Source: Paraflavitalea soli
GTDB lineage: Bacteria > Bacteroidota > Bacteroidia > Chitinophagales > Chitinophagaceae
Direction of reading: 5' to 3'
Assembly: GCF_003555545.1 (NCBI RefSeq)
Contig: NZ_CP032157.1
Coordinates: 7,382,546 to 7,446,545 of the forward strand
Length of the DNA stretch: 64,000 bases
A program made the position numbers and the translations under genes. Position 1 is the stretch's first letter; each line of letters opens with the position of its first letter. The notes below the pieces were generated by a model, which was not told the DNA's origin, ran no database searches, and saw only the letters and a program-made list of their open reading frames with translations. Below are positions 43,109 to 52,962 of this stretch, piece by piece.

Positions 43109-44005
43109 CTATTTGTTGTTTTGGGTGAGTTCAAAGAATTTGGCTTCGAGGCTCTTTTTGCGCAGGCGAAGGTGGTTGAGGGTAACGCCTTTGTTGAAGC
43201 AGTATTGGTTAACGGCTTCCAGGTTGGCAGTGCCAGGGGGAAAGGAGACTTCCACATGCACCTCATTCATTTTTACCTTGGCGGTTCCGGGATAGGTCTG
43301 CAGCACAGAAAGCAGCTGTTGTACATCAGCAGCACCTGTCTCTACAATATCTTCCTGCACCAGTATTTCATCAACGTGCCCATGGGTAATGAGCGTACCC
43401 TTCTGCATAATAGCCACGTGGGTACATACTTTCTCTACTTCATCGAGCAGGTGGCTGGCCATGATGATGGTCTTGCCTTGCTTGTTCAGTTTTTTGATCA
43501 GCTCCCTTGTTTCTGCAATACCTACGGGATCGAGGCCATTGGTGGGTTCGTCGAAGATCATCACCTCGGGGCTGCCCAACATACAGGAAGCCAGGGCCAG
43601 CCTTTGTTTCATACCCAGGGAGTAGGTGCTGAATTTAGACAGCTTGCGTTGATCGAGACTCACCATTTGTAGTACGCGGTCAATATCTTCCTTGCCGTGG
43701 CCTTTGATGGCGGCGGCAATCTCGAGGTTCTGAACGGCATTGAGGTAATGGTAGAAGTTGGGTGTTTCGAGAAAGGTGCCGATCTGCTTGCGGTGTTCGC
43801 GGGTGGGCGTTTCATCGAAGAGCTTAACGGTGCCTGAGGTGGCACGCAGGATGTCTACGATGATACCGAGCAAAGTGGTCTTGCCGCTTCCATTGGGTCC
43901 CAAAATCCCAAATACCGATCCTTTGGGAACTGTGAAGGAAATCCCTTTGAGTGCCTGGATAGTGCCATAGTTCTTATGAAGATTTTCGACGGTGAGAATG
44001 GCCAT
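43109..44005 (-). CDS. ABC transporter ATP-binding protein
   Basis: A 298-residue ATPase. Walker A GILGPNGSGKTTLLGII, signature YSLGMKQRLALASC, Walker B EVMIFDEPTNGLDP and the switch His in MASHLL are all intact. The C-terminal ~80 residues form the extra domain found in ABC-2 exporters of the CcmA type. It is the first gene of a two-gene operon with the permease. Confidence 0.94.
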   Translation of the reverse strand: MAILTVENLHKNYGTIQALKGISFTVPKGSVFGILGPNGSGKTTLLGIIVDILRATSGTVKLFDETPTREHRKQIGTFLETPNFYHYLNAVQNLEIAAAIKGHGKEDIDRVLQMVSLDQRKLSKFSTYSLGMKQRLALASCMLGSPEVMIFDEPTNGLDPVGIAETRELIKKLNKQGKTIIMASHLLDEVEKVCTHVAIMQKGTLITHGHVDEILVQEDIVETGAADVQQLLSVLQTYPGTAKVKMNEVHVEVSFPPGTANLEAVNQYCFNKGVTLNHLRLRKKSLEAKFFELTQNNK

Positions 44006-44055
44006 GTAAGGACGTTTATGCTATAAAGATGGTGTTTTCTTTTTACTGTTGAAAG

Positions 44056-44712
44056 TTATTCGGGAACATGTTTTTCGTGGTACATACTGGAAAATTCTCC
44101 TACTGTGGCCATGCCCTGCTGGTTGAAGTCGAGCTTGTGCAGTTTGAGGGCCTCTATATCGACGGGAAGTACTTTACGGTATTTTGGATCGAGGGTGCCG
44201 CCATCCTGTCCCGGCAATGCGGTGGGGGAGTATTGGAAAGGAGGATCAACAATGGTACCCCTGGGGTGCATGATGCAGGGAATGCCGCCGCCGCGGATAT
44301 CCAGGTTCTTAGGGTGCACCAGCCCGAGGGTATGCCCATACTCGTGGGCGGCGGTAGTAGGTGTTTGTAACAGGTTGGCCAGTTTAAAATAGCCGGTATT
44401 GCATCCTATTTGATCTACAAAGGAAATATTGCCGGTGATGTATTCTTCTACGCGAAAATAGTTGAGCCGTGGCTGGTCGTTGTACCACACTTTTTCGGGA
44501 TCGAGGTCGGGCGCATAGATACCTTCTATTTGAAACCTGATCCTGTAATCCTGGTGTTTGAGGTGGATGATGGCCTGGGGTTCATTCCAGCATTGGCTGA
44601 TGTCGTCCGCGATCTTGATGGATAGCTCAGGGGAAGCGGCCTCTCCGTAAAAGTAGAAAACGGAATGGATGATGAGTTCTGATGATGATCTATTGAGTTC
44701 GGCTTCGCCCAT
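44056..44712 (-). CDS. Zinc metallopeptidase-like protein (metzincin motif)
   Basis: A 218-residue protein with TTAAHEYGHTLGLVHPKNLD, the HExxHxxGxxH zinc motif of metzincins, and a later Met-containing turn (CIMHPRGTIVDPP). I start at the ATG 44712; the frame is open far upstream (to 45021), but that stretch is antisense to the beta-oxidation gene and passes through its terminator. No signal peptide is visible, which is unusual for a metzincin. The terminator of the upstream gene ends only about 15 bases before the start, so its promoter must overlap that hairpin. Confidence 0.75.
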   Translation of the reverse strand: MGEAELNRSSSELIIHSVFYFYGEAASPELSIKIADDISQCWNEPQAIIHLKHQDYRIRFQIEGIYAPDLDPEKVWYNDQPRLNYFRVEEYITGNISFVDQIGCNTGYFKLANLLQTPTTAAHEYGHTLGLVHPKNLDIRGGGIPCIMHPRGTIVDPPFQYSPTALPGQDGGTLDPKYRKVLPVDIEALKLHKLDFNQQGMATVGEFSSMYHEKHVPE

Positions 44713-44726
44713 AGGAACAAGATAGC

Positions 44727-44756
44727 AAAAAAAGAGCGCAACCGTGATGGTTGCGC
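44727..44756 (-). terminator. Rho-independent terminator
   Basis: GCGCAACC, 5-base loop, GGTTGCGC, followed on the minus strand by seven T. It ends the 44808-47210 transcript. Confidence 0.88.
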
Positions 44757-44807
44757 CCTGGGCTTTCTCATGTGACCCTTTTGTATCAGTGAACGTATAA
44801 CAGACTG

Positions 44808-47210
44808 TTAGTTGCGTACGGGCTTTCCGCCTTTGAGTACGCTTTGTATCCTTTCGAGTGTTTTCTTTTCTCCGCACAGACTCAGGAAGGCTTCTCTTTC
44901 CAGGTCGAGGAGGTATTGTTCTGAAACGGCCGATTGTTCGCTCAGGTCGCCACCGCACATTACCCAGGCCAGTTTTTTTGCGACTACCACATCGTGATCG
45001 GTAGCATAACCAGCTCTCCACATGCCGTTGATACCGGCATATAAGGCGCCGAGTGCTGAACGGCCCAGTACTTTTACGTCGGTACGTTGTACGGGTGTTA
45101 TATAGCCACTATCATAGATTTCCAAAACACTTTTTTTAGCTTCTGCTATTCGGCGGCCCTGGTTTAAAATTACTTCATCATGGCCTTTACGCAGGATGCC
45201 GAGGTCAAAGGCTTCGGCAGCAGAAGTGGCTACTTTGGCAGTAGCAATCGTGAGAAAGCGGTTTTTCAGGGTAATGGTCTCTGGTTCGTCTTCATGCATT
45301 TCATCGGCAGCGCGCAAAGCAAATTCTTTGGTACCACCGCCGCCGGGTATAAGACCTACACCCAGTTCCACCAGTCCGATATACGTTTCAGCAGCCGGGC
45401 ATACCTTATCGGCGTGGAGGCTTAATTCGCAGGCGCCTCCCAAAGACAGGGCATGTGGCGCTACTACTACCGGTACTCCGGAATAACGTGCCCGCATCAT
45501 CGTGTTCTGGAAGAGGCGGATGGCCATATCCAGCTCGTCATATTCCTGTTCGATGGCCAGCATGAAGATCATGCCTACATTGGCGCCAGCGCTGAAGTTA
45601 GCACCTTCATTGGCAATCACCAAACCCTTGTAGTTATTTTCTGCGAGGGCAATGGATTTCTGGATACCTTCCAATACTTCACCGCCGATACTGCCCATCT
45701 TGGTATACCATTCCAGGCCAATCACATCATCGCCCAGGTGGTAGGTACGGCAGGAACTGTTCTTCCACACGGTTTGGTTTTCGAAGTTCTTCATCACGAT
45801 GAAGGCTTCGCCACCGGGCAGGGGCGTGTATGACTTAGACGGTATATCATAGTAGAGCTTTTGGCCGTTCTCCACTTTATAAAAAGTTTTAATACCAGCG
45901 GCCAGCATTTCCTGCACCCAGGGAGCGGCGGCATAACCTGCCTCCTGCATCTTGTTCACGGTGCCTTCCACCCCCAGTACATCCCAGCTTTCGAAGGCGC
46001 CAATCTCCCAGCCAAAGCCGGCCATCATGGCATCATCTACGCGGTATATTTCATTGCTGATCTCGGGAATGCGATGGGATATATAGGAGAACAGACCATA
46101 ATGGAAATGACGGTAAAAGTCGCCCGCCTTGTCCATGCCGGTGCATACTGCTTTCAATCTTGTTTTGAGGTCATCAATGGGTTTGGCGGCCTCTACAGAA
46201 GCGAACTTAGGCTTCTTGCGGGCCTCGTATTCCATTGTTTTGAGGTTGAGCACGAGGATCTCCTTTTCCCCGCCGCCGCCTTTGGTCTTCTTGAAGAAAC
46301 CCTGGCCTGTTTTATCGCCCAGCCATTTATTCTCCACCATTTTGTCGAGCCAGGCGGGAATGGTAAAAGTGTTCTTTGCCTCGTCATCGGGGCAGTTGTC
46401 ATGTACGCCTTTGGCTACTTTTACCAGGGTATCGATGCCTACTACATCGGCTGTGCGGAAGGTGGCCGATTTGGGTCGTCCGATGATGGGGCCGGTAAGG
46501 GCATCTATTTCATCAATGGTCAATCCCATTTTTTCTACGAGGCCAAAGATGGCCATGATGCCATATACGCCAATACGGTTGGCAATAAAGGCCGGTGTGT
46601 CTTTGCAGAGCACCGTTGTCTTGCCGAGGTAAAGATCGCCGTAATGCAACAGGAAATCTGTTACAGCAGGATCGGTATCTGGTGTGGGGATGATCTCCAG
46701 TAAACGTAAATAACGGGGCGGATTGAAGAAGTGGGTTCCGCAGAAATGTTTTTTGAAGTCCTCGCTCCTGCCTTCGGCCATCAGGTGGATGGGGATACCG
46801 GAGGTATTGGAGGTGATGAGGGTGCCGGGTTTACGGTATTTTTCTACTTCGGTAAATATCTGTTGTTTGATGTCGAGCCTTTCTACTACTACTTCGATGA
46901 CCCAATCGCAACTGCCGATATCCTTGAGGTTGTCGGTGAAGTTGCCGGTCTTTATTTTCTTAACGGCTTCTTTGGTGTAAACAGGGGAAGGGTTGGATTT
47001 GATGGCTGCGGCCAGGGCCTCATTCACGATGCGGTTCTTAACAGCCGGATGATCGGTGGTGAGCCCTTTGGCAGTTTCGGCATCGGTCAATGTGGTGGGA
47101 GCGATGTCCAGTAACAATACCTGTAAGCCTACTCCTGCAAAGTGACAAGCAATACGTGATCCCATGACTCCACTTCCCAGCACGGCAACTTTCTTGATGA
47201 TCCTTTTCAT
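44808..47210 (-). CDS. 3-hydroxyacyl-CoA dehydrogenase / enoyl-CoA hydratase fusion
   Basis: An 800-residue bifunctional beta-oxidation enzyme of the FadN type. NAD-binding VAVLGSGVMGSRIACHFAG is at the N-terminus and the HCDH catalytic GTHFFNPPRYLRLLEII near residue 160. A second HCDH C-terminal domain lies in the middle, and a crotonase domain (residues ~490-720) carries NEGANFSAGANVG and a second active-site loop VELGVGLIPGGGGTKEFA. The domain order is opposite to E. coli FadB. Such genes are usually followed by a thiolase and an acyl-CoA dehydrogenase; neither is here. Confidence 0.93.
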   Translation of the reverse strand: MKRIIKKVAVLGSGVMGSRIACHFAGVGLQVLLLDIAPTTLTDAETAKGLTTDHPAVKNRIVNEALAAAIKSNPSPVYTKEAVKKIKTGNFTDNLKDIGSCDWVIEVVVERLDIKQQIFTEVEKYRKPGTLITSNTSGIPIHLMAEGRSEDFKKHFCGTHFFNPPRYLRLLEIIPTPDTDPAVTDFLLHYGDLYLGKTTVLCKDTPAFIANRIGVYGIMAIFGLVEKMGLTIDEIDALTGPIIGRPKSATFRTADVVGIDTLVKVAKGVHDNCPDDEAKNTFTIPAWLDKMVENKWLGDKTGQGFFKKTKGGGGEKEILVLNLKTMEYEARKKPKFASVEAAKPIDDLKTRLKAVCTGMDKAGDFYRHFHYGLFSYISHRIPEISNEIYRVDDAMMAGFGWEIGAFESWDVLGVEGTVNKMQEAGYAAAPWVQEMLAAGIKTFYKVENGQKLYYDIPSKSYTPLPGGEAFIVMKNFENQTVWKNSSCRTYHLGDDVIGLEWYTKMGSIGGEVLEGIQKSIALAENNYKGLVIANEGANFSAGANVGMIFMLAIEQEYDELDMAIRLFQNTMMRARYSGVPVVVAPHALSLGGACELSLHADKVCPAAETYIGLVELGVGLIPGGGGTKEFALRAADEMHEDEPETITLKNRFLTIATAKVATSAAEAFDLGILRKGHDEVILNQGRRIAEAKKSVLEIYDSGYITPVQRTDVKVLGRSALGALYAGINGMWRAGYATDHDVVVAKKLAWVMCGGDLSEQSAVSEQYLLDLEREAFLSLCGEKKTLERIQSVLKGGKPVRN

Positions 47211-47220
47211 ATGTGGTTTA

Positions 47221-47256
47221 ATTTCTCACAGATGTCACGGATTTACACAGAGAAAA
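47221..47256 (-). repeat. TCTGTG / AATCCGTG word tract
   Basis: On the minus strand TCTGTGTAAATCCGTGACAT, CTGTGAGAAAT. It shares words with 12679-12714 and sits between the GxxExxY gene and the beta-oxidation gene start. Confidence 0.45.
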
Positions 47257-47287
47257 AACACTAAGTGACAAGTGTGTACTTATAATT

Positions 47288-47668
47288 TTAATTTATAATT
47301 CTTATAAGGCTTTCTTTATCAACCAGACTGCTTACATTAAAGTTCACAAGTAACCCTATTTTCTTCTCGGTCAGTTTTAAGTACGTAAGTAGCTGCTTTT
47401 TGTGTACGTCGCGCAATGATTCCACCGATTTTATTTCTACAATTACTGAGTCTTCGACCAGTATGTCAAGTCTGAACCCCAATTCGAGCCGGACCCCGTT
47501 ATAATTTACGGGCACTCCTGACTGCACTGTTATCTTAAGTCCTGACTGGATCAACTCATAAGCTAGTGCGGCTTCATAGACACTTTCCAGCAGACCTGGC
47601 CCCAGGGTTGAGTGAACTTTAAAAATAGATCCTCTGATTTTGTACGTCAAATCGTTTAGTGTAAACAT
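47288..47668 (-). CDS. GxxExxY family protein (PD-(D/E)XK-like)
   Basis: A 126-residue protein with IFKVHSTLGPGLLESVYEAA (the GxxExxY motif), LGFRLDILVEDSVIVEIKSV (a D...ExK nuclease-like core) and KKQLLTYLKLTEKKIGLLVN. The fold is related to PD-(D/E)XK nucleases, but activity is unproven. It is found mostly in Bacteroidota and environmental bacteria, often as isolated and mobile single genes. Here it stands alone and is bordered by a word-repeat tract. Confidence 0.88.
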   Translation of the reverse strand: MFTLNDLTYKIRGSIFKVHSTLGPGLLESVYEAALAYELIQSGLKITVQSGVPVNYNGVRLELGFRLDILVEDSVIVEIKSVESLRDVHKKQLLTYLKLTEKKIGLLVNFNVSSLVDKESLIRIIN

Positions 47669-47761
47669 ATTTTCTGTGCCAATCAGAGCAATCTGTGAGC
47701 AAATAATTAGTTAGTTAAACAACTATTTAACCCGAAGGTAATAAAAAAGACGGAATAAAAA

Positions 47762-47797
47762 AGCCCGTCCTGGTGTTAAGCTTTGCCGGGGCGGGCT
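47762..47797 (-). terminator. Rho-independent terminator
   Basis: AGCCCGTCCTGG / CCGGGGCGGGCT with a 12-base loop. On the minus strand it is followed by six T. It ends the 47809-48678 gene. Confidence 0.82.
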
Positions 47798-47808
47798 GGT
47801 TAATTATG

Positions 47809-48678
47809 TCAGTTTTTTGCCCCTTGGGAGACGGCGCTCCAGTCGATTGCCCCTTTTCCGTCGTTTACCAGCCGGGTGAGGTGGCCTTTCAGGAGGTCTG
47901 CCAGCGGCAGGGCCTGATTGGCTGCTGCGCCCTGTTCCAGCACCAGGTTGAGGTCTTTAAGACCCAGGGTGGCGGTGAAGGCGGCGGGTTCAAACTGCTG
48001 GTTGAGGATGATCTTGCTGTAATTCTGGTAGAGGGGTGTGCTAAAGATGGTTTGGCCAAACACCTCCCACATTTTGTGGGCGTCTACACCACTTTGTTTT
48101 GCCAGCAATATGCTTTCTCCGATGGCCTCAAGGGCGGTAGCGATCAGGAAATTGCCACAGAGCTTCACGGTATTGGCGGTAAGGATATCATCGCCAAAAT
48201 CCCATACACCGGCGCCGCCGGCCTCTTTTAAAAGCGGAGTGGCTGCATCGCGGACCTCTTTAGGGCCGGATATTACAAAGTTGAGCTTACGGGCGGCGGC
48301 GGCTTCGGGCCGGCCAAATACAGGCGCCGACAGGTAATGCTGGCCCTTTTCCTGGTGCTGGGCGGCGAGTGTGCCCGCGGTTTGCGCCAGGATGGTGCTC
48401 ATGGAAATATGGATGCCACCGGGTTTCAGGTGTTGCAGGAGGCCGTTGGGGCCGGTAGTGATGTTTTGTAAAGCGGCATCATCGGCCACCATGGTGAACA
48501 CGATATCGCAGGCTTTGGCCAGCTCTTCTACACTTTGGCAAACGATGGCTCCTTTGGCTTCCAATGGCTGGGCTTTGGCGATGGTGCGGTTGTATACATG
48601 CAGCTGGTGACCGCTTTCCAGTAAGTTAAGCGCGATGGGGGTACCGAGGCTTCCGAGGCCGATGAATCCGTAGGTCAT
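47809..48678 (-). CDS. NAD(P)-dependent beta-hydroxyacid dehydrogenase
   Basis: A 289-residue member of the 6-phosphogluconate/3-hydroxyisobutyrate dehydrogenase family. It has the Rossmann loop GFIGLGSLGTPIALNLLESG, VYNRTIAKAQPL, a GGIHISMSTILAQT substrate loop and the catalytic Lys in LCGNFL-type TVKLCGNFLIATALEA. Likely substrates are short hydroxyacids or semialdehydes such as glyoxylate or succinate semialdehyde (inference). It is monocistronic with its own terminator. Confidence 0.9.
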   Translation of the reverse strand: MTYGFIGLGSLGTPIALNLLESGHQLHVYNRTIAKAQPLEAKGAIVCQSVEELAKACDIVFTMVADDAALQNITTGPNGLLQHLKPGGIHISMSTILAQTAGTLAAQHQEKGQHYLSAPVFGRPEAAAARKLNFVISGPKEVRDAATPLLKEAGGAGVWDFGDDILTANTVKLCGNFLIATALEAIGESILLAKQSGVDAHKMWEVFGQTIFSTPLYQNYSKIILNQQFEPAAFTATLGLKDLNLVLEQGAAANQALPLADLLKGHLTRLVNDGKGAIDWSAVSQGAKN

Positions 48679-48709
48679 TTATAATGGTTTTAATTAGTGA
48701 AGGAATAAC

Positions 48710-48740
48710 AAAAAAGCTCCGGCCATTGTTGGCGGAGCTT
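48710..48740 (-). terminator. Rho-independent terminator after metG
   Basis: AAGCTCCGGCC, 6-base loop, GGCGGAGCTT, with six T on the minus strand. It ends the metG transcript. Confidence 0.82.
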
Positions 48741-48775
48741 GGGTGATATTAAGGTTACCGGATGGTGTTTATCGA

Positions 48776-50920
48776 TTAGCTTACGCCCGATCCTTCGTCA
48801 ACTTTGGTATCAGGGTTCACAAAGTGCAGCTTGCCAGCTTTGTCTTCGGCCATCAGGATCATGCCATTGCTTTCAATGCCTTTCATCTTGCGGGGCGCCA
48901 GGTTGGTGACTACCACTACCTGTTTGCCCACAATCTCTTCGGGCGTGAAATGCAGGGCTATACCGGATACGATGGTACGTTTTTCAAAGCCGAGGTCCAC
49001 TTCCAGTTTCAACAGCTTATCGGCCTTGGCTACTTTCTCCGCTGCCAGGATGGTACCTACTTTCAGGTCGATCTTGGCAAAGTCGTCGTAAACAATTTCG
49101 GATTTAGTATTTAGTATTTCGGATTCTTTTGCTTCGCCAACAGTCTCGGGTCCTTTTATTACGGCTGGTTCAGCACCAGGCTTCTTATATTTTACCTTGG
49201 CAACAGTGGTAGTGGGCTTTGTTGAATTGGCTTTCAGTTTCTCGATCTGTGCCTGTATTTGATCTTCTTCTATTTTTTTAGGGAAGAGCAATTGCGGCTC
49301 ACGCAAACTGTATCCTACGCTTAACAGTTTGGTCTTACCGGCATTTTCCCATTCCAGCATTTTATCAACCACCTTCATCTTTTGGATCATTTTCTGCGCT
49401 GTAAAGGGCAGGAAGGGGTTTATAAGAATGGCGAGGTTGGCCGTCAATTGAAGGCAAACGTGTAAGCAGTTATCAATGAGCTTTTGGTTTTCGGGATTTG
49501 TTGCCAATGACCTGGCCACGATCCACGGCTCTTTGTTCTGCATGAACTTATTGCCTTTGCGGGCAAGGTCGATCACTTCTGCCAGGGCATCCCTGAACTT
49601 GTATTGCTCCAGCAGCTGCTCAACCCTCTCTTTGCTGGCAGCAAATTCTGCAAGGAGGTCTTCGGTCTCCTTATCTGCGATATCAGCATGCAAAGGAGGC
49701 ACTTTGCCACCACAGAGTTTGTGCATCAACACGAAGGCACGGTTCTCGAAGTTGCCGAAGATATCAACGAGTTCACTATTGACCCTGGTCTGGAAATCCT
49801 TCCAGGTAAAATCATTGTCCTTGGTCTCCGGCGCATTGGCACAAAGTACATAGCGTAACAAGTCCTGCTGATCGGGAAAATCCTTCAGGTATTCATCGAT
49901 CCATACGGCCCAGTTGCGGCTGGTGGATACTTTCTCCCCTTCGAGGTTGAGGAACTCATTGGCGGGCACATTATCGGGCACTATAAAATCACCGTGTGCT
50001 TTGAGCATCGCGGGGAAGATGATGCAATGGAATACGATATTGTCCTTGCCAATAAAGTGAACCAGTTTGGTATCGCTTTTTTGCCAGTAATCGGCCCACT
50101 TGTCTGTAAGCTCTTTGGTGGCGCTGATATAACCAATAGGAGCGTCAAACCACACGTAGAGTACTTTGCCCTCGGTATTGGGCAGGGGGACTTTTACGCC
50201 CCAGTTGCTATCGCGGGTCATGGCCCTTGGCTGCAGGCCGTTTTCCAGCCAGCTCTTACACTGACCGTATACGTTGTTCTTCCACTCTTTGTGTCCTTCC
50301 AGTATCCACTCTTTGAGCCATGGCTCATAGTTCTGTAAGGGCAGGTACCAGTGGTTTGTTTTCTTTTTGATTGGCACAGCATCGCTTAATGCGCTGCGTG
50401 GATTGATCAATTGCTCGGGGCTGAGGGAAGAGCCGCAGCGTTCGCATTGATCGCCGTAGGCATTTTCATTGCCGCACACGGGACAGGTACCAATGATGTA
50501 GCGGTCGGCGAGAAAGGTATTGGTCTTCTCGTCGTAGTATTGTTCGGTTTCCTTTTCTTCAAACAGGCCATCATCGTACAGCTTTTTAAAGAAATCGCTG
50601 GCTGTTTCGTGGTGGATCTTATTGGAAGTACGGGAATAGATATCGAAAGAGATGCCCATATCCCGGAAGCTGTCTCCCATGAGCTTATGGTATTTGTCAA
50701 CGATCTCCTGAGGAGAAACGCCTTCTTTCATAGCGCGGATGGTGATGGGCACTCCATGTTCATCACTGCCACAGATAAATTTAATATCCTGCTTGCGGGC
50801 ACGCTGGTAGCGTACGTAAATGTCGGCCGGTAGGTAACAACCTGCCAGGTGACCAATGTGTACAGGGCCATTGGCATAAGGCAAAGCGGCGGTTACCAGG
50901 TATCTTTTAAAGTCTGTCAT
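48776..50920 (-). CDS. metG: Methionyl-tRNA synthetase
   Basis: A 714-residue class I synthetase. [20 protein letters not shown] carries the HIGH motif, [21 protein letters not shown] the four-Cys zinc knuckle, and [13 protein letters not shown] the KMSKS equivalent, here KVSTS as in other long-type MetRS. The C-terminal ~105 residues ([20 protein letters not shown]) are the OB-fold tRNA-binding domain, joined by an Ala/Lys-rich linker. I use ATG 50920; four residues upstream are not needed. Confidence 0.96.
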   Translation of the reverse strand: MTDFKRYLVTAALPYANGPVHIGHLAGCYLPADIYVRYQRARKQDIKFICGSDEHGVPITIRAMKEGVSPQEIVDKYHKLMGDSFRDMGISFDIYSRTSNKIHHETASDFFKKLYDDGLFEEKETEQYYDEKTNTFLADRYIIGTCPVCGNENAYGDQCERCGSSLSPEQLINPRSALSDAVPIKKKTNHWYLPLQNYEPWLKEWILEGHKEWKNNVYGQCKSWLENGLQPRAMTRDSNWGVKVPLPNTEGKVLYVWFDAPIGYISATKELTDKWADYWQKSDTKLVHFIGKDNIVFHCIIFPAMLKAHGDFIVPDNVPANEFLNLEGEKVSTSRNWAVWIDEYLKDFPDQQDLLRYVLCANAPETKDNDFTWKDFQTRVNSELVDIFGNFENRAFVLMHKLCGGKVPPLHADIADKETEDLLAEFAASKERVEQLLEQYKFRDALAEVIDLARKGNKFMQNKEPWIVARSLATNPENQKLIDNCLHVCLQLTANLAILINPFLPFTAQKMIQKMKVVDKMLEWENAGKTKLLSVGYSLREPQLLFPKKIEEDQIQAQIEKLKANSTKPTTTVAKVKYKKPGAEPAVIKGPETVGEAKESEILNTKSEIVYDDFAKIDLKVGTILAAEKVAKADKLLKLEVDLGFEKRTIVSGIALHFTPEEIVGKQVVVVTNLAPRKMKGIESNGMILMAEDKAGKLHFVNPDTKVDEGSGVS

Positions 50921-50965
50921 AAAGGAGTGCAAAAATAGCTAATTAGGGGGACAATTAAAACGAAT

Positions 50966-50987
50966 GAGCTGCCCCGGGGGACAGCTC
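50966..50987 (-). terminator. GC-rich hairpin, probable terminator
   Basis: GAGCTGCCCC / GGGACAGCTC stem with a tight loop. Read leftward the tail is ATTCGTTTTAATT, a broken T-run. It would end the sigma factor operon upstream of metG. Confidence 0.5.
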
Positions 50988-51018
50988 ACTTGCTATTATC
51001 TGCATATAGGGCAGGTGC

Positions 51019-52962
51019 TTATGGTAGAGAAAGGCGTAACGACTGTAATTTTTGTTTGAAGGCAGCGGGAGTGGTCTCCTCGAAGGCCAGGTTGCCTATT
51101 TCCTCCCTGTCGGTATTGAGTTCCTGGATACAGGCCAGGACCTTCCCGTTTTTGATGCCGATGCAAACAATTTTGACGGATTCGTTTTTGGGGACGTGGC
51201 CAAACTGGATCTTATTGTCTTTGTAAGCGCCTGCCATCACCGATTTGTAGCGGGTGAAAACGATATGGGACACCATGCTGCCGGGGTCGAATCCTTCTCC
51301 CGGATTGAAAGCAAAAAGTACTTTAGGGACATTGTTGTTGAACTTATCGCAATTGTACCAGCCCAGGTTGGTGATGGTAAAGCTGTATTTGTCCATTAGC
51401 TGGTGCCGGTTATCGAGGTTGAGGCTATCGGTGCGGAATTTTTCCAATACTTTGATGCTGTCTTCCGGTGTCAGCAATTTTCTGCGCATGGCTTGCCGGA
51501 AGGTCATGACCACGGAATCGCCTGCGATGGATACCCTGTCTTCCCGGGTCTTGTAATTGGCCATGGGCACTGCATTCACGCGCTTTATTTTGATCACCTC
51601 GAAATAGTTGTTGGAATAGGCCCGCAGCTTATCTTTCATTTCTGCATCGGAATAAGGACAGGCTTTGGCTACATAGAAATACGCTTTTATTCTTTTGCCA
51701 TGCGACACGTGGTAGGGATCGGCATAGGGGTCGAGTACCACTATCCTGCGGTTGAGGGGATCGCTGAATTTTTGTTCCTGGCCTTCGGGTATCCAGTCGA
51801 TATCGCCATTTTCATCAGCTTCCCTTTTCATATAGCGGACGGTATCGATCATGCGGTTGTCCATGAATTTGGCTACAAAGGCTTTCTTCAGGCTGCTCCT
51901 GGTGCCGCGGAACAATTGCATTTGTTCATCGGGCTTGGCGGTAGGCATTTCGAGCCTGATATTTTTCCGGCCAGCTATATTGACGGGATCTCCATTCACC
52001 TGGGCAGCGAGGTGTACCATGCCGCCGGAGATCAGTTGTTCACCACCGGCAGTAGTAGAGAGTTTGGCGGCGAGGATATCATCGTAGGTATAGTATTCCC
52101 GCAAAACGATGGTTACCAGTCCTTCTTTGATCAATCCATTTTTTCCGGCAAAGGCGAAAGCCGGGATAGACAGGCGGGTACCTTCTTTGCCGGTGAGGAT
52201 GGTGTCTTTGTCGGCATCGATCACAAACTGCTCTCCGGGTTTCTGCAATTGCTGGTAAAAAGCATTGACCTGGGCAGCGGGGCTGGAAGGCGTGATGAAG
52301 TTGGATAAGGTTAAATCGGCTTCGGTAGATTTCAATTCAAGTACCTCGGACCTAATGGTCTGTTGTGCTGATCCCAGGGCAAGGTCGGGTGTGCCGGGTA
52401 CGATTGATACCGGGTTTCCAAGCGTCTGCACTGGTAGTGGCGGTGCCTTTTCAACCTTGGGCTGTGTGGCTGGCGCAACGGGCTTTTCATCACTGAGGCG
52501 CCTGCTAGCCGGTTTTACAGGGGCAGCATTCACAGGTATGGCAGCTTTGGTAACCGGGTTGGGGTTGGTAGCTGTTTTGGGTGCTATGACATGGAGTGCT
52601 TTTCGGGCTGGGCGTATGAGTGTATCTTTTCGGTCGGTAGTGGTGCGTGCAGCCAATTGTTTTTTGGCTGGCGCTATCATTGTTTTTTGTGCCAGTGATT
52701 TTGTGGTGGCCTTCTTTTTGGACCTGATGGCAGTGAGGGTAACCAGGGTCATAACGGTTACCACGGTAAATCCGCCCAGGTATTGGATGATGCGCCGGGT
52801 AGTAGCCAGGCGATAACCTTTGGGAACCGGGTCGGGACCAATGGCTGGTTTCAGCAATCCTCTCATTTGTTCCCAGTGGGCATCGGCCTGGCCGGTGTCC
52901 TGCTGGTATTCTTCTTCCTTTTTACGGAAGAAGTCGTCAATATGTTCTTGTTCAGATCGCAT
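51019..52962 (-). CDS. Large single-pass membrane protein, probable partner of the ECF sigma factor
   Basis: A 647-residue protein overlapping the sigma gene by 11 bases. It has a charged cytoplasmic N-terminus (HIDDFFRKKEEEYQQDTGQ), one membrane helix near residues 58-78 (LGGFTVVTVMTLVTLTAI), a Thr/Pro/Lys-rich linker, and a ~420-residue periplasmic region with GTRLSIPAFAFAGKNG and TIVLREYYTYDDILAAKLST. The layout is that of an anti-sigma factor with a sensor domain, but it is not of the FecR type and the anti-sigma helix is not recognisable by sequence. Function by position is therefore inference. Confidence 0.78.
   Translation of the reverse strand: MRSEQEHIDDFFRKKEEEYQQDTGQADAHWEQMRGLLKPAIGPDPVPKGYRLATTRRIIQYLGGFTVVTVMTLVTLTAIRSKKKATTKSLAQKTMIAPAKKQLAARTTTDRKDTLIRPARKALHVIAPKTATNPNPVTKAAIPVNAAPVKPASRRLSDEKPVAPATQPKVEKAPPLPVQTLGNPVSIVPGTPDLALGSAQQTIRSEVLELKSTEADLTLSNFITPSSPAAQVNAFYQQLQKPGEQFVIDADKDTILTGKEGTRLSIPAFAFAGKNGLIKEGLVTIVLREYYTYDDILAAKLSTTAGGEQLISGGMVHLAAQVNGDPVNIAGRKNIRLEMPTAKPDEQMQLFRGTRSSLKKAFVAKFMDNRMIDTVRYMKREADENGDIDWIPEGQEQKFSDPLNRRIVVLDPYADPYHVSHGKRIKAYFYVAKACPYSDAEMKDKLRAYSNNYFEVIKIKRVNAVPMANYKTREDRVSIAGDSVVMTFRQAMRRKLLTPEDSIKVLEKFRTDSLNLDNRHQLMDKYSFTITNLGWYNCDKFNNNVPKVLFAFNPGEGFDPGSMVSHIVFTRYKSVMAGAYKDNKIQFGHVPKNESVKIVCIGIKNGKVLACIQELNTDREEIGNLAFEETTPAAFKQKLQSLRLSLP

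Noticed and set aside
44713-45021. N-terminal extension of the metallopeptidase to 45021
   Set aside because: It would read antisense through the C-terminus of the beta-oxidation gene and through its terminator; the extension is Arg/Lys-rich and not protein-like.
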